Of a DNA stretch of 64,000 nucleotides, positions 8,851 through 22,199 are shown piece after piece. A program made the position numbers and the translations under genes. The stretch comes from an uncultured Paracoccus sp. (GTDB lineage: Bacteria; Pseudomonadota; Alphaproteobacteria; Rhodobacterales; Rhodobacteraceae), in NCBI GenBank assembly GCA_934533075.1, contig CAKTBJ010000005.1, positions 36,461 to 100,460 on the forward strand, read 5' to 3'. How positions within the stretch are numbered: position 1 is the first letter of the stretch; every line of letters begins with the position of its first letter. The notes under the pieces are model-generated. The model did no database searches. It was not told the DNA's origin and worked only from the letters and a program-made list of their open reading frames with translations.

Positions 8851-8874
8851 GGTGCGTGCACGCACGCACCCTAC
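8851..8874 (-). repeat. REP-like hairpin with GTAG foot, copy B
   Basis: Same 8-bp stem (GGTGCGTG/CACGCACC) with loop CACG, followed on the plus strand by CTAC, the complement of GTAG. It forms an inverted pair with copy C 14 bp away, the arrangement known as a BIME. Confidence 0.75.
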
Positions 8875-8887
8875 GGGCGCGGTGGAT

Positions 8888-8911
8888 GTAGGGTGCGTGT
8901 TTACACGCACC
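8888..8911 (+). repeat. REP-like hairpin with GTAG foot, copy C
   Basis: Reads GTAG, GGTGCGTG, loop TTTA, CACGCACC on the plus strand. It is inverted relative to copies A and B. Confidence 0.75.
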
Positions 8912-8972
8912 ATTCCCGAAACGTATGGCGACGCGGTGCGGGGTGTGGGGGGACCCCCCCACACCTGGCCGG

Positions 8973-10193
8973 TTACGCGAAAGCCTGCAAGCCGGTGATC
9001 GCCCGGCCGAGGATCAGCGCATGAACGTCATGCGTGCCCTCGTAGGTGTTCACGGTCTCAAGGTTGGTGGCCACGCGCATGACGTGGAACTCCTCGGAAA
9101 TGCCGTTGCCGCCATGCATGTCGCGGGCGATGCGGGCGATGTCGAGGGCCTTGCCGCAGTTGTTGCGCTTGATGATGCTGATCATCTCGGGCGCGGCGCG
9201 GGCCTCGTCCAGCAGGCGGCCGACGCGCAGGCAGGCTTGCAGGCCCAGGGCGATCTCGGTCTCCATGTTGGCCAGCTTCAACTGGTAAAGCTGGGTCGCG
9301 GCCAGCGGGCGCTTGAACTGGTGGCGGTCGAGACCATACTGCCGCGCGGCATGCTGGCAGAACTCGGCCGCGCCCAGCACGCCCCAGGCGATGCCGTAGC
9401 GGGCGCGGTTGAGGCAGCCGAACGGACCCTTCAGCCCCTCGACATGCGGCAGCAGCGCATCCTCGCCGACCTCGACATCCTGAAGCACGATCTCGCCGGT
9501 GATCGAGGCGCGCAGGGACAGCTTGCCCTGGATCTTCGGCGCGGAAAGCCCCTTGGTGCCCTTGTCCAGCACGAAGCCCCTGATCTTGCCGCCATGCGCG
9601 TCCGATTTCGCCCAGACGATGAACACATCGGCGATCGGGCTGTTCGAGATCCACATCTTCGACCCGTTCAGCAGATAGCCGTTCGCGGTCTTCTTCGCGG
9701 TGGTCTTCATGCCGCCCGGATCGGAGCCGGCATCCGGCTCGGTCAGGCCGAAGCAGCCGATCCACTCGCCCGTGGCCAGCTTGGGCAGATACTTCTTGCG
9801 CTGCTCCTCGGAGCCGTAGGCATAGATCGGATACATCACCAGCGAGGACTGCACCGACATCATCGAGCGATAGCCGCTGTCGACGCGCTCGACCTCGCGC
9901 GCGATCAGGCCATAGCTGACATAGCCGGCGCCAAGCCCGCCATATTCCTCCGGTACGGTGACGCCCAGCAGGCCCATCTCGCCCATTTCCGCGAAGATGG
10001 CGGGGTCGGTCTTCTCATGGGCATAGGCTTCGAGGACGCGCGGCATCAGCTTGTCCTGGGCATAGCTGCGCGCGGCGTCGCGCAGCATGCGCTCCTCCTC
10101 GGTCAGCTGGTCCTCCAGCAGGAAGGGGTCCTCCCATTTGAAGCGGTTCAGGTCGGGCGCGTCCTTGGCCTTCAGCTTCGGGCGATCGGTCAT
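8973..10193 (-). CDS. gcdH: Glutaryl-CoA dehydrogenase
   Basis: This 406-residue acyl-CoA dehydrogenase carries the GcdH signature near its C-terminus, [19 protein letters not shown], with the catalytic glutamate at about residue 385. Other FAD/substrate blocks are [15 protein letters not shown] and [12 protein letters not shown]. It oxidises and decarboxylates glutaryl-CoA to crotonyl-CoA, passing electrons to ETF, in lysine, tryptophan and pipecolate breakdown. ATG 10193 is preceded by GGAGGA. amaB on the same strand acts earlier in the same route; mmcB, on the opposite strand, lies between them, so they are not one operon. Confidence 0.93.
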   Translation of the reverse strand: MTDRPKLKAKDAPDLNRFKWEDPFLLEDQLTEEERMLRDAARSYAQDKLMPRVLEAYAHEKTDPAIFAEMGEMGLLGVTVPEEYGGLGAGYVSYGLIAREVERVDSGYRSMMSVQSSLVMYPIYAYGSEEQRKKYLPKLATGEWIGCFGLTEPDAGSDPGGMKTTAKKTANGYLLNGSKMWISNSPIADVFIVWAKSDAHGGKIRGFVLDKGTKGLSAPKIQGKLSLRASITGEIVLQDVEVGEDALLPHVEGLKGPFGCLNRARYGIAWGVLGAAEFCQHAARQYGLDRHQFKRPLAATQLYQLKLANMETEIALGLQACLRVGRLLDEARAAPEMISIIKRNNCGKALDIARIARDMHGGNGISEEFHVMRVATNLETVNTYEGTHDVHALILGRAITGLQAFA

Positions 10194-10351
10194 CGGGGTC
10201 TCCTCCGGATCAGGTGGCGTACTGGATAGGCTGCGGCGGGCCAGTGTGCAACAGGATGTTGCCGCGCCGATCACGATTGCGCAAGCTGGCCGGAACGATG
10301 CCGGGCGGGGCGGGTTGGTTGCCCGTAACGCGACAAGCGAGGAACGAACCG

Positions 10352-12717
<2,366 letters not shown>

Positions 12718-12730
12718 AGGGGCGCGCGCG

Positions 12731-13612
12731 GTGGAGTTCGTGCTGACCGTCACCTGCGGCACGCGGCGCGGCATCGTCGCGGCCATTGCCGGCTTTCTGG
12801 CCGAACGCGGCTGCAACATCACCGACAGCGCCCAGTTCGACGACCCGGAGAACGGGCGCTTCTTCATGCGGGTCAGCTTCTCGTCCCAGCTCGGCCGGGA
12901 TGGCGAGGCGCTGCGGGCGGAATTCGCGCAGGTGGCCGGGGAGTTCGGCATGGACTGGGCCATCCACGATGCCGGGGCACGGGCGCGGGTGCTGCTGATG
13001 GTGTCGAATTTCGGCCATTGCCTGAACGACCTGCTGTATCGCTGGCGCATCGGCGCGCTGCCCGTCGACATCGTGGCGGTGGTGTCGAACCACCTGACTT
13101 ATCAGAAACTGGTCTCCAGCCACGACATTCCCTTCCACCACGTGCCGGTCACGGCGGCCACCAAGCCGCAGGCCGAGGCGCGGCTGATGGAGCTGGTGCG
13201 CGAATCCGGGGCCGAGCTGGTGGTGCTGGCGCGTTACATGCAGGTGCTCTCCGACCGGCTTTGCGCGGAAATGTCGGGGCGGATCATCAACATCCACCAT
13301 TCCTTCCTGCCCAGCTTCAAGGGGGCGGGACCGTATCAGCAGGCCTATGCGCGCGGGGTCAAGCTGATCGGGGCGACGGCGCATTACGTCACCGCCGACC
13401 TGGACGAAGGCCCGATCATCGAGCAGGAGACCGTGCGCGTCACCCATGCCCAGTCGCCGGCGGATTACGTCAGCCTCGGCCGCGACGTGGAGGCGCTGGT
13501 GCTGGCCCGCGCGGTGCATGCCCATATCCACCACCGGGTCTTCCTGAACGGCGGGCGCACGGTGGTGTTCCCGGCCAGCCCCGGCGGCTATGCCTCCGAG
13601 CGGATGGGCTAG
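12731..13612 (+). CDS. purU: Formyltetrahydrofolate deformylase
   Basis: This 293-residue protein has an N-terminal ACT domain (about 1-80, beginning EFVLTVTCGTRRGIVAAIAGFLAERGCNI) and a C-terminal formyltransferase-fold hydrolase with NIHHSFLPSFKGAGPYQQAY and TADLDEGPIIEQ. PurU hydrolyses 10-formyl-tetrahydrofolate to formate and tetrahydrofolate, balancing the one-carbon pool. The start is GTG 12731, which gives the conserved N-terminus, 14 bp after the ferredoxin stop, suggesting cotranscription. The last codons (CCCGGCGG..ATGCCTC..GGATGGGC) resemble the monomer of the tandem array that follows. Confidence 0.94.
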   Translation: MEFVLTVTCGTRRGIVAAIAGFLAERGCNITDSAQFDDPENGRFFMRVSFSSQLGRDGEALRAEFAQVAGEFGMDWAIHDAGARARVLLMVSNFGHCLNDLLYRWRIGALPVDIVAVVSNHLTYQKLVSSHDIPFHHVPVTAATKPQAEARLMELVRESGAELVVLARYMQVLSDRLCAEMSGRIINIHHSFLPSFKGAGPYQQAYARGVKLIGATAHYVTADLDEGPIIEQETVRVTHAQSPADYVSLGRDVEALVLARAVHAHIHHRVFLNGGRTVVFPASPGGYASERMG

Positions 13613-13646
13613 GGCGCGGGTCTCGCTGCGCATGATCCGGTCGCCT

Positions 13647-14225
13647 GACCGGAGGGCGGGACACGCGGCGGGCGGGGCGTGTGGAAGCCGGCTCCGGTCG
13701 GCGCCTGATCGTCCACGGCGCCGCTGACTGGAGGATTCCGGCGCTATTCTCTGGCGGGGCCATGCCTCGGATGGGCGAGGCGTGCGGAAGCCGATACTGG
13801 TCCGCGCGGGGCCTCCCACCAGTTCCCCCGACCGGAAGGCGCCTGCGCCCGTTCCGGCGGCCATGCCTCGCGGTGGGCGGGTGGCGCTGCCGACGCCGGT
13901 CCCGCTCCGCTGCCTGATCGTCCACGGCGCCGCTGACCGGAGGATGCCGGCGCCGGTTCCCGGCGGGGCCATGCCTCGGATGGGCGAGGCGTGCGGAAGC
14001 CGATACTGGTCCGCGCGGGACCTCTCGCCGGTTTCCCCGACCGGAGGGCGCCTGCGCCCGCCCCGGCGGCCATGCCTTGCGGTGGGCGGGTGGCGCTGCC
14101 GAAGCCGGCTCCGGTCGGCGCCTGATCGTCCACGGCTCCCCTGACCGGAGGATTCCGGCGCCATTCCCCGGCGTGGCCATGCCTCGGATGGGCGGCCGTG
14201 TTCGGCCTCCGGCCGCAGGTCCGGT
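13647..14225 (+). repeat. Tandem array of a ~104-bp monomer, in ~208-bp dimer units
   Basis: The block GAC(C/T)GGAGG or GACCGGAAGG recurs at 13647, 13726, 13830, 13935, 14039 and 14143, giving spacings of 79, 104, 105, 104 and 104 bp. Each monomer continues with a CCCGGCGG-like block, CCATGCCT(C/T)G, TGGGCG and GAAGCCG. Alternate monomers are more alike (for example GCCTGATCGTCCACGGC at 13703, 13912 and 14120), so the array is a repeat of dimers. The last copy is partial. There is no recognisable protein. The rest of the purU to EamA gap holds nothing else I can support. Confidence 0.85.
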
Positions 14226-14245
14226 TCCGCGCCGTGGCGGACGGA

Positions 14246-15118
14246 TCAGGACGCCGAGAGCAGGATCACCCCGCCGATCAGCACCGCGCAGCCCACCAGC
14301 CGCCAGAAGCCCACGGTTTCCTTCAGCACCGCCATGCCCATCAGCGTGCCGACCATCATCGACATTTCCCGCATCGGGGCCACGATGCTCAGCGGCGCGC
14401 CCATGCTCATCGCGCTCAGCACCAGGATATAGCCCAGCGGCGACATCAGCCCGATGGCCGCCGCCAGCCCCCAATAGCCGCGCATCGCCGCCAGCGCGCG
14501 GGCGGGGTTGCGCAGGAAGAAGGGCAGCAGCAGCACCAGGCGCAGCAGGTTGGTGATCCAGTCCAGCACCACCGGCGTGATGCCCAGCACCTTGACCGCG
14601 AAGGCGTCGGTGACGGTATAGCCGGCGATCAGCCCGCCGGTGGCGGTGCCCCAGCGGATGCCGGCATGGCCCTCGGGGCGGCGGAAGGCCCCGAGGCTGC
14701 CCTGCGTGGCGATCAGCAGGATGCCCGCCACCACCAGCAGCAGGCCCAGCACGCGCGAGGCGGTGGGGCTTTCGCGCAGGATCAGGAAGGCGCCGATGGT
14801 GGACAGCATCGGCCCGGTGCCGCGCGCGATCGGATAGACCACCGACAGGTCGGCCACCTGATAGCCGCGTTGCAGGCAGAGGTTGTAGGCCAGGTGGATG
14901 CCCCCCGACAGCAGCACGATGCCGACGGCCTGCCCGGTCCAGTCGATGCTGCCCTGCACCAGCAGCCAGACCACCCAAGGCCCATAGGCGAGGCAGGAGA
15001 CCAGCGAATAGGCCATGACGAAGGCCGGCCCGACGCGGGCGGCGCGCTTGGCCATCAGGTTCCAGCCTGCATGAATGAAGGCGGCGGCAACGACCATCAG
15101 GATCGTGGTCAGCGTCAT
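14246..15118 (-). CDS. EamA/DMT-family transporter
   Basis: The 290-residue protein has about ten predicted transmembrane helices in two EamA repeats, beginning LMVVAAAFIHAGWNLMAKRAA and with GTGPMLSTIGAFLILRESPT in the first half. ATG 15118 is preceded by GGGAGGA on the minus strand. DMT proteins export metabolites or amino acids across the inner membrane; the substrate cannot be told from sequence. It stands alone between two long non-coding spacers. Confidence 0.82.
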   Translation of the reverse strand: MTLTTILMVVAAAFIHAGWNLMAKRAARVGPAFVMAYSLVSCLAYGPWVVWLLVQGSIDWTGQAVGIVLLSGGIHLAYNLCLQRGYQVADLSVVYPIARGTGPMLSTIGAFLILRESPTASRVLGLLLVVAGILLIATQGSLGAFRRPEGHAGIRWGTATGGLIAGYTVTDAFAVKVLGITPVVLDWITNLLRLVLLLPFFLRNPARALAAMRGYWGLAAAIGLMSPLGYILVLSAMSMGAPLSIVAPMREMSMMVGTLMGMAVLKETVGFWRLVGCAVLIGGVILLSAS

Positions 15119-15953
15119 CGAAATCCTCCCTGCGCCAGCGGCGTCGGCTGATCTCGACGTCTCCTCCCCTGGGCTTTTGTCCCTTGGGTGCAGCCGCGGG
15201 GATGTGCGCCCCCTGCGGTTTCCGCAACGCTCGGTCCAGCGGCGATGCCCGGAACCCTAGTTGCCACTCGGTCGATGGGTGGATTCTAGACGGGATTTGA
15301 TCGGGGATTCAAGCTGGTTTCGTCATGGGCGGCGAGGGCGGAACGGGTATCCGTGCAACGAAGAAGCCGGGGCGGGCCTGCGCCTTGCGGCGTTCCTCAT
15401 CTGGATTTCCCGGTGGGTTTCCCTGGCGGCTCCGGGGGACATGGCGGATTGCGCAAGGGGGGGGAGGGCGACACGATCAGGTCCCGGTTCGGGCCGCCGC
15501 TGACATGGCGGCGCCGCCCGGCCTCGTCGCTCGGGGGCGGGAAGAATAGCAACCGACGGGTGATCCGGCTTGGGCTGCCGCAGTCGATTTCGCAGGGGGA
15601 CCGGTGCCGCCTGCTCCCGGTCGCCGGTGGCGGGAAATCGACCTCGGGCAGGGCCAGCCCCTGCGGACCGGCCTCGCGGCAATGCCCGGTCGGGTCGCCG
15701 GTCGGCAGCAGCACCTTGTCGCAGGGGATCAGCAGGTCGAGAGCCTGCTTGATATCCTCGCGATACGGCAGGGGGCCGGTTCGGGCTTCCGCATGGCGTG
15801 GCCTCTGCTTGGCTCATGCCGGGCAAAACGGGATCGCGCCGCAACGGAAAGCCGTCCGCCGGATGCCTTTCGCCGAAGGACCGCCGCTTTCGGAGGCGAG
15901 GGCGGAGCGGGTTTCCGCAACGAAGAAGCGGGCAAGGCGCCTCGGCCCCGATG
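15119..15953 (-). other. Long spacer with an imperfect direct repeat and possible decayed coding sequence
   Basis: About 870 bp separate the EamA gene from typA. GCGAGGGCGGAACGGGTATC..CAACGAAGAAGC near 15330 recurs as GCGAGGGCGGAGCGGGTTTC..CAACGAAGAAGC near 15894. On the minus strand a stretch around 15640-15780 reads like protein (YREDIKQALDLLIPCDKVLL), but it lacks a start and I do not recognise a family. It may be a gene remnant. The end of this gap carries the typA terminator. Confidence 0.4.
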
Positions 15954-15984
15954 AAAAGGGCCGCCCCTTTCGGTGGCGGCCTTT
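15954..15984 (-). terminator. Rho-independent terminator of typA
   Basis: On the minus strand GGCCGCC and GGCGGCC form a GC-rich stem extended by A-T pairs, with a 9-nt loop and a run of four T at 15957-15954. It lies just past the typA stop. Confidence 0.75.
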
Positions 15985-15990
15985 GAGATG

Positions 15991-17811
<1,821 letters not shown>

Positions 17812-17926
17812 GAGGGCCTCGTGGGAGGGATGGCGCGAGGCCATGCGCCCCGGATTGGCGGCCCTCTAACGCGGTGCGACGAAAATTGCTACCCCTTTGG
17901 CGCAGGAATGCGCGGGCGGAAGCGGC

Positions 17927-19200
<1,274 letters not shown>

Positions 19201-19609
19201 GGTCCGGCGTGGCGCGCGGGGCGGCGGGGAATGCCTCGGGTTCCGGTGCGGCCCGCATGGCGCGCGCCGGCCGCCGGTATGGCCCGGCCCCGCGCGGCAT
19301 GGCCGGACGGCACGCCGCCGCCAATGCCGCGGCGGCATCGTCCAGGTGGGGCACGGCTTGCGGCAAGGGGGTGCCCGCCTGCGGCCGGGCGGCAGCGCCG
19401 CGTAGCGGGTGGCCTTGGAGGCCACCCGCTACGCGCTGCACCTTGCGGTGCAGGAGGCGGGGCCTGGCCGTCGCCGCCTCCGCCGCGCCGTGGAGGCGTG
19501 GCGTGACCTTCGAGGCGCATGCCGACCTTCGGGATCGCCCGGCCCTGCGCCGGGGGGATGATGCGGCGGGGGGCGGCTTCGGCTCCGGCGTGGCCTGCGG
19601 GGTGGCGTC
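19201..19609 (+). repeat. Spacer between obgE and proB flanked by imperfect direct repeats
   Basis: The 14-nt junction CGTGGCAGCCGTGA (19187-19200) recurs as CGTGGCAGCCCTGA (19609-19622). The adjoining GGTCCGGCGTGGCGCGCGGG (from 19201) recurs as GGCTCCGGCGTGGCCTGCGGG (19581-19601). No protein-coding content is recognisable between them. This looks like a segment that entered, or was amplified within, a formerly overlapping obgE/proB pair. Confidence 0.6.
19401..19435. repeat. Perfect 15-bp inverted repeat
   Basis: GCGTAGCGGGTGGCC and GGCCACCCGCTACGC flank a 5-nt loop (TTGGA). It contains GTAG near the foot, like the REP hairpins elsewhere in the window, but the stem sequence differs. No T-run follows, so it is not a typical terminator; it could still lie in the obgE mRNA 3' end. 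Confidence 0.7.
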
Positions 19610-20728
19610 GTGGCAGCCCTGACCCCCGGCATCGCCCGCGCCCGGCGGCTGGTGGTCAAGATCGGCTCGGCGCTGCTGGTCGGGCCGGAGGGCCTGCGCG
19701 AGGACTGGCTGGCGGGCCTGTGCGCCGACGTGGCCGCGTGGCGGGCGCGGGGGGCGGATGTGGTGCTGGTTTCCTCCGGCTCCATCGCGCTGGGGCGGCG
19801 GGTGCTGGGCCTTCCCGATGGCGCGCTGGCGCTGGAGCAGGCGCAAGCGGCGGCGGCCGTGGGCCAGATCAGGCTGGCCCGCGCCTATGAGGCCGCCCTG
19901 TCGCCGCATGGCGTGGTGACGGCGCAGGTGCTGATGACGCTGGAGGACAGCGCCAACCGCCGCCGCTATCTGAACAGCCGCGCGACGCTGACCCATCTGC
20001 TGGGCCTCGGCGTGGTGCCCATCGTCAACGAGAACGACACCGTGGCCACGGACGAGATCCGCTTTGGCGACAACGACCGGCTGGCGGCGCAGATCGCGGT
20101 GACGGTGGGGGCCGACCAGCTTCTGCTGCTGTCGGACGTGGACGGGCTGTATACCGCCAACCCCAAGACCGACCCGTCCGCCCGCCACCTGCCGGTGATC
20201 GAGCACCTGACGCCGGAGATCGAGGCGATGGCCGGCGATCCGGTCTCGGGCCTGTCCAGGGGCGGCATGAAGACCAAGCTGATGGCGGCGCGCACGGCCG
20301 TCGCCGGCGGCTGCGCGATGGCGATCGCGCAGGGCGACGTGGCCGGGCCGCTCTCGGCGGTGGCCTCGGGGGCGCGGGTGACCTGGTTCCTGCCCGAGGA
20401 CGACCCCCAGACCGCCCGCAAGAGGTGGATCGCGGCGATGAAGCCGCGCGGCGAGGTGGTGGTGGATGCCGGCGCCGCCCGCGCGCTGGCCGAGGGCCGC
20501 TCGCTGCTGCCGGCTGGCGTGGTGGCGGTGCGCGGCGATTTCGGGCGCGGCGATCCGCTGCGCATCCTCGGCCCGGACGGCACCGACCTGGCGCATGGCC
20601 TGACCCGATACAGCGCCGGGGAGGCCCGCGCGATCATGGGCCGCCGCAGCGCCGAGGTGGCGGCGATCCTCGGCCATGCCCCAAGGGCCGCGCTGATCCA
20701 TCGCGACGACATGGCGGTGGTGCGGTAG
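19610..20728 (+). CDS. proB: Glutamate 5-kinase
   Basis: This 372-residue kinase has an amino-acid kinase domain (about 8-250: [56 protein letters not shown]) and a C-terminal PUA domain (about 275-365). It phosphorylates L-glutamate in the first step of proline synthesis and is usually feedback-inhibited by proline. The start is GTG 19610. proB normally follows obgE directly in this group; here a 409-bp spacer intervenes. Part of its 3' end is duplicated downstream, and proA does not follow. Confidence 0.94.
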   Translation: MAALTPGIARARRLVVKIGSALLVGPEGLREDWLAGLCADVAAWRARGADVVLVSSGSIALGRRVLGLPDGALALEQAQAAAAVGQIRLARAYEAALSPHGVVTAQVLMTLEDSANRRRYLNSRATLTHLLGLGVVPIVNENDTVATDEIRFGDNDRLAAQIAVTVGADQLLLLSDVDGLYTANPKTDPSARHLPVIEHLTPEIEAMAGDPVSGLSRGGMKTKLMAARTAVAGGCAMAIAQGDVAGPLSAVASGARVTWFLPEDDPQTARKRWIAAMKPRGEVVVDAGAARALAEGRSLLPAGVVAVRGDFGRGDPLRILGPDGTDLAHGLTRYSAGEARAIMGRRSAEVAAILGHAPRAALIHRDDMAVVR

Positions 20729-20734
20729 GGGGGG

Positions 20735-20758
20735 GGTGCGTGCAAGCACGCAGCCTAC
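20735..20758 (-). repeat. REP-like hairpin with GTAG foot, copy D
   Basis: Plus strand GGTGCGTG, loop CAAG, CACGCAGC, then CTAC, the complement of GTAG; one stem position differs from copies A-C. It begins 6 bp after the proB stop and faces copy E in inverted orientation. Confidence 0.72.
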
Positions 20759-20759
20759 G

Positions 20760-20848
20760 GGCCTGACCCGCTATGCGGCGGTGGAGGTCCGCGCCATCAC
20801 CAGCAAGCGCCGCGCCGAGGCGGCGGCGACATGGCGGTGATGCGGTAG
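20760..20848 (+). repeat. Degenerate partial copy of the proB 3' end
   Basis: GGCCTGACCCGCTATGCGGC, beginning at 20760, and what follows to GACATGGCGGTGATGCGGTAG match the end of proB (20598-20728: GGCCTGACCCGATACAGCGC to GACATGGCGGTGGTGCGGTAG) with an internal deletion of about 40 bp and scattered changes. In the frame of the PUA domain it still reads GLTRYAAVEVRAITSKRRAE. It has no start and is not expected to be translated. REP copies D and E flank it. Confidence 0.7.
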
Positions 20849-20853
20849 GGGGC

Positions 20854-20877
20854 GTAGGGTGCGTGCTTGCACGCACC
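20854..20877 (+). repeat. REP-like hairpin with GTAG foot, copy E
   Basis: Reads GTAG, GGTGCGTG, loop CTTG, CACGCACC. With copy D it forms an inverted pair around the duplicated proB end. Confidence 0.75.
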
Positions 20878-20924
20878 GTCACCCATTCCCATCGACGCAT
20901 GGCGGGGGAGGCCCGCCCTCGGCC

Positions 20925-21716
20925 TCAAATCCCCTCGCCCACGAAGGCCTTTTCGACCACGAATTCGCGCGGGTCGCTGTTGGCGCCCTCGGTCAGGCCG
21001 AACCGCTCCAGCGTCTGCTTGATGTCGATGTTGAACGCCATCGAGCCGCAGACCATCGCCCGGTCCCTGGCCTTGTCGATGGGCGCCAGCCCCAGATCGG
21101 CCTGCACCTTGCCGGATTCGAGGTTCTCGGTGATGCGTCCGACATAGCGCGACGGTTCGCGCGTCGTGGTCGGATAGTAGAGCAGCCGGCCGGCCACCAT
21201 CTCGCCGATCAGCGGATCGTCCTTGAGCGACTCGACCAGTTGCCTGCCATATTCCAGATCCTCCTGCCGGCGGCAGGTATGCATCATGATCACGGTCCCG
21301 AACCGCTCGTAGGTTTCCGGGTCGCGCATCAGGCTGGCGAAGGGGGCGATGCCGGTGCCGGTGGCCAGGAACCACAGCCTTTCGCCGGGCAGCAGCGCGT
21401 CCAGCACCAGCGTCCCCACCGGCTTGGGGCGCAGGATGATCTGGTCGCCGGGCCGGATATGTTGCAGCCGCGAGGTCAGGGGGCCGTTCTGGACCTTGAT
21501 CGAGTAGAATTCCAGCTCCTCGTCCCAGCTGGGCGAGGCGATGGAATAGGCGCGCAGGATCGGGCGCCCGTCATCGCCCGGCAGGCCCAGCATCACGAAC
21601 TCGCCCGAGCGGAAGCGCAAGGATTGCGGGCGGGTGCAGCGGAACGAAAACAGCGTATCGGTCCAGTGCCGCACCTCGGTCACGGTCTGGAGGTCGGTAG
21701 CCTTTGCAGCGGACAT
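20925..21716 (-). CDS. fpr: Ferredoxin/flavodoxin-NADP(+) reductase
   Basis: This 263-residue FAD enzyme has the FAD-binding RAYSIASP (55-62), the NADP-binding GTGIAPF (120-126) and a C-terminus ending in REFVVEKAFVGEGI, the pattern of bacterial subclass FNRs. It exchanges electrons between NADPH and ferredoxin or flavodoxin in the cytoplasm, often for redox stress and iron-sulfur metabolism. The Rrf2 regulator gene ends 24 bp upstream on the same strand, so the two are probably cotranscribed. Confidence 0.92.
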   Translation of the reverse strand: MSAAKATDLQTVTEVRHWTDTLFSFRCTRPQSLRFRSGEFVMLGLPGDDGRPILRAYSIASPSWDEELEFYSIKVQNGPLTSRLQHIRPGDQIILRPKPVGTLVLDALLPGERLWFLATGTGIAPFASLMRDPETYERFGTVIMMHTCRRQEDLEYGRQLVESLKDDPLIGEMVAGRLLYYPTTTREPSRYVGRITENLESGKVQADLGLAPIDKARDRAMVCGSMAFNIDIKQTLERFGLTEGANSDPREFVVEKAFVGEGI

Positions 21717-21740
21717 GCGGATTCTTTCGATGGGGAGGGG

Positions 21741-22199
21741 TTATTCGTCCACCACGGCCAGCAGATGCGGCACCGCGGGGCAGGGGGTCAGCCTGTTGAA
21801 GGCCACGTCGGCCAGGGTGGCATTGGCCAGATAGACATAGACATGCGCCGACAGGCTTTCCCACAGGCGGTTCGCCATGCTCTGCGCCAGGCTGCCCGAG
21901 ATGGCGCCGGTGGCGCCCTGTCCGACATGCAGCGCGCTGACGGTCTCGTCCACGGCGTCGAGGACATCGACCATGCGGATCTCCTCGGGCGGGCGCGACA
22001 GGCGATAGCCGCCGCCGGGACCGCGCACCGAACTGACCAGCCCGGCGCGGCGCAGGCGCACGAAAAGCTGTTCCAGATAGGACAGGGAAATATCCTGCCG
22101 CCTTGCGATCTCGGCCAGCGAGGACTGGCCGTCCGTGCCGGCGCGGGCGAGGTCGATCAGGGCGACGACCGCATAGCGGCCTTTCGTGGACAGTTTCAT
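21741..22199 (-). CDS. Rrf2-family transcriptional regulator (IscR-like, single cysteine)
   Basis: The 152-residue protein starts MKLSTKGRYAVVALIDLA, the Rrf2 winged helix-turn-helix, with SLAEIARRQDISLSYLEQLF as recognition region and VRGPGGGYRLSRPPEEI as wing. The three clustered cysteines of classical IscR (near residues 92-104) are absent; the only cysteine is Cys140. Rhodobacter IscR is reported to bind an iron-sulfur cluster with unusual ligands and to repress iron-sulfur genes, so this may be its counterpart. No isc/suf genes are in the window. The neighbouring reductase gene could be a target. Confidence 0.82.
   Translation of the reverse strand: MKLSTKGRYAVVALIDLARAGTDGQSSLAEIARRQDISLSYLEQLFVRLRRAGLVSSVRGPGGGYRLSRPPEEIRMVDVLDAVDETVSALHVGQGATGAISGSLAQSMANRLWESLSAHVYVYLANATLADVAFNRLTPCPAVPHLLAVVDE

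Larger units (their letters stand above)
8691..8960 (+). repeat. Imperfect tandem duplication of about 127 bp with REP hairpins
   Basis: The sequence CTGTAAAAGGATAAGGCTCC, which contains the mmcB stop codon, recurs as CTGTAAAAGGAAAGGCCCC at 8818. The following blocks (a G-rich stretch, a hairpin GGTGCGTG..CACGCACC, CTACGGGCG) recur in the same order. A CCGAAACG(G/T)ATGGCGA block follows the hairpins in both units. The second unit carries an additional inverted hairpin. No coding frame with recognisable content spans the region. Confidence 0.75.

Noticed and set aside
8925..10229. Plus-strand open frame of 434 codons opposite gcdH
   Set aside because: The minus strand encodes a complete glutaryl-CoA dehydrogenase; the plus frame has no homology.
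13647..14225. CRISPR array
   Set aside because: The repeats are about 104 bp and directly adjacent, without unique spacers, and no cas genes are present.
13470..15227. Long minus-strand open frame of 585 codons spanning purU end, tandem array and EamA gene
   Set aside because: It is a shadow of high-GC sequence: it overlaps two secure genes in other frames, is repetitive where it crosses the array and has no recognisable domain.
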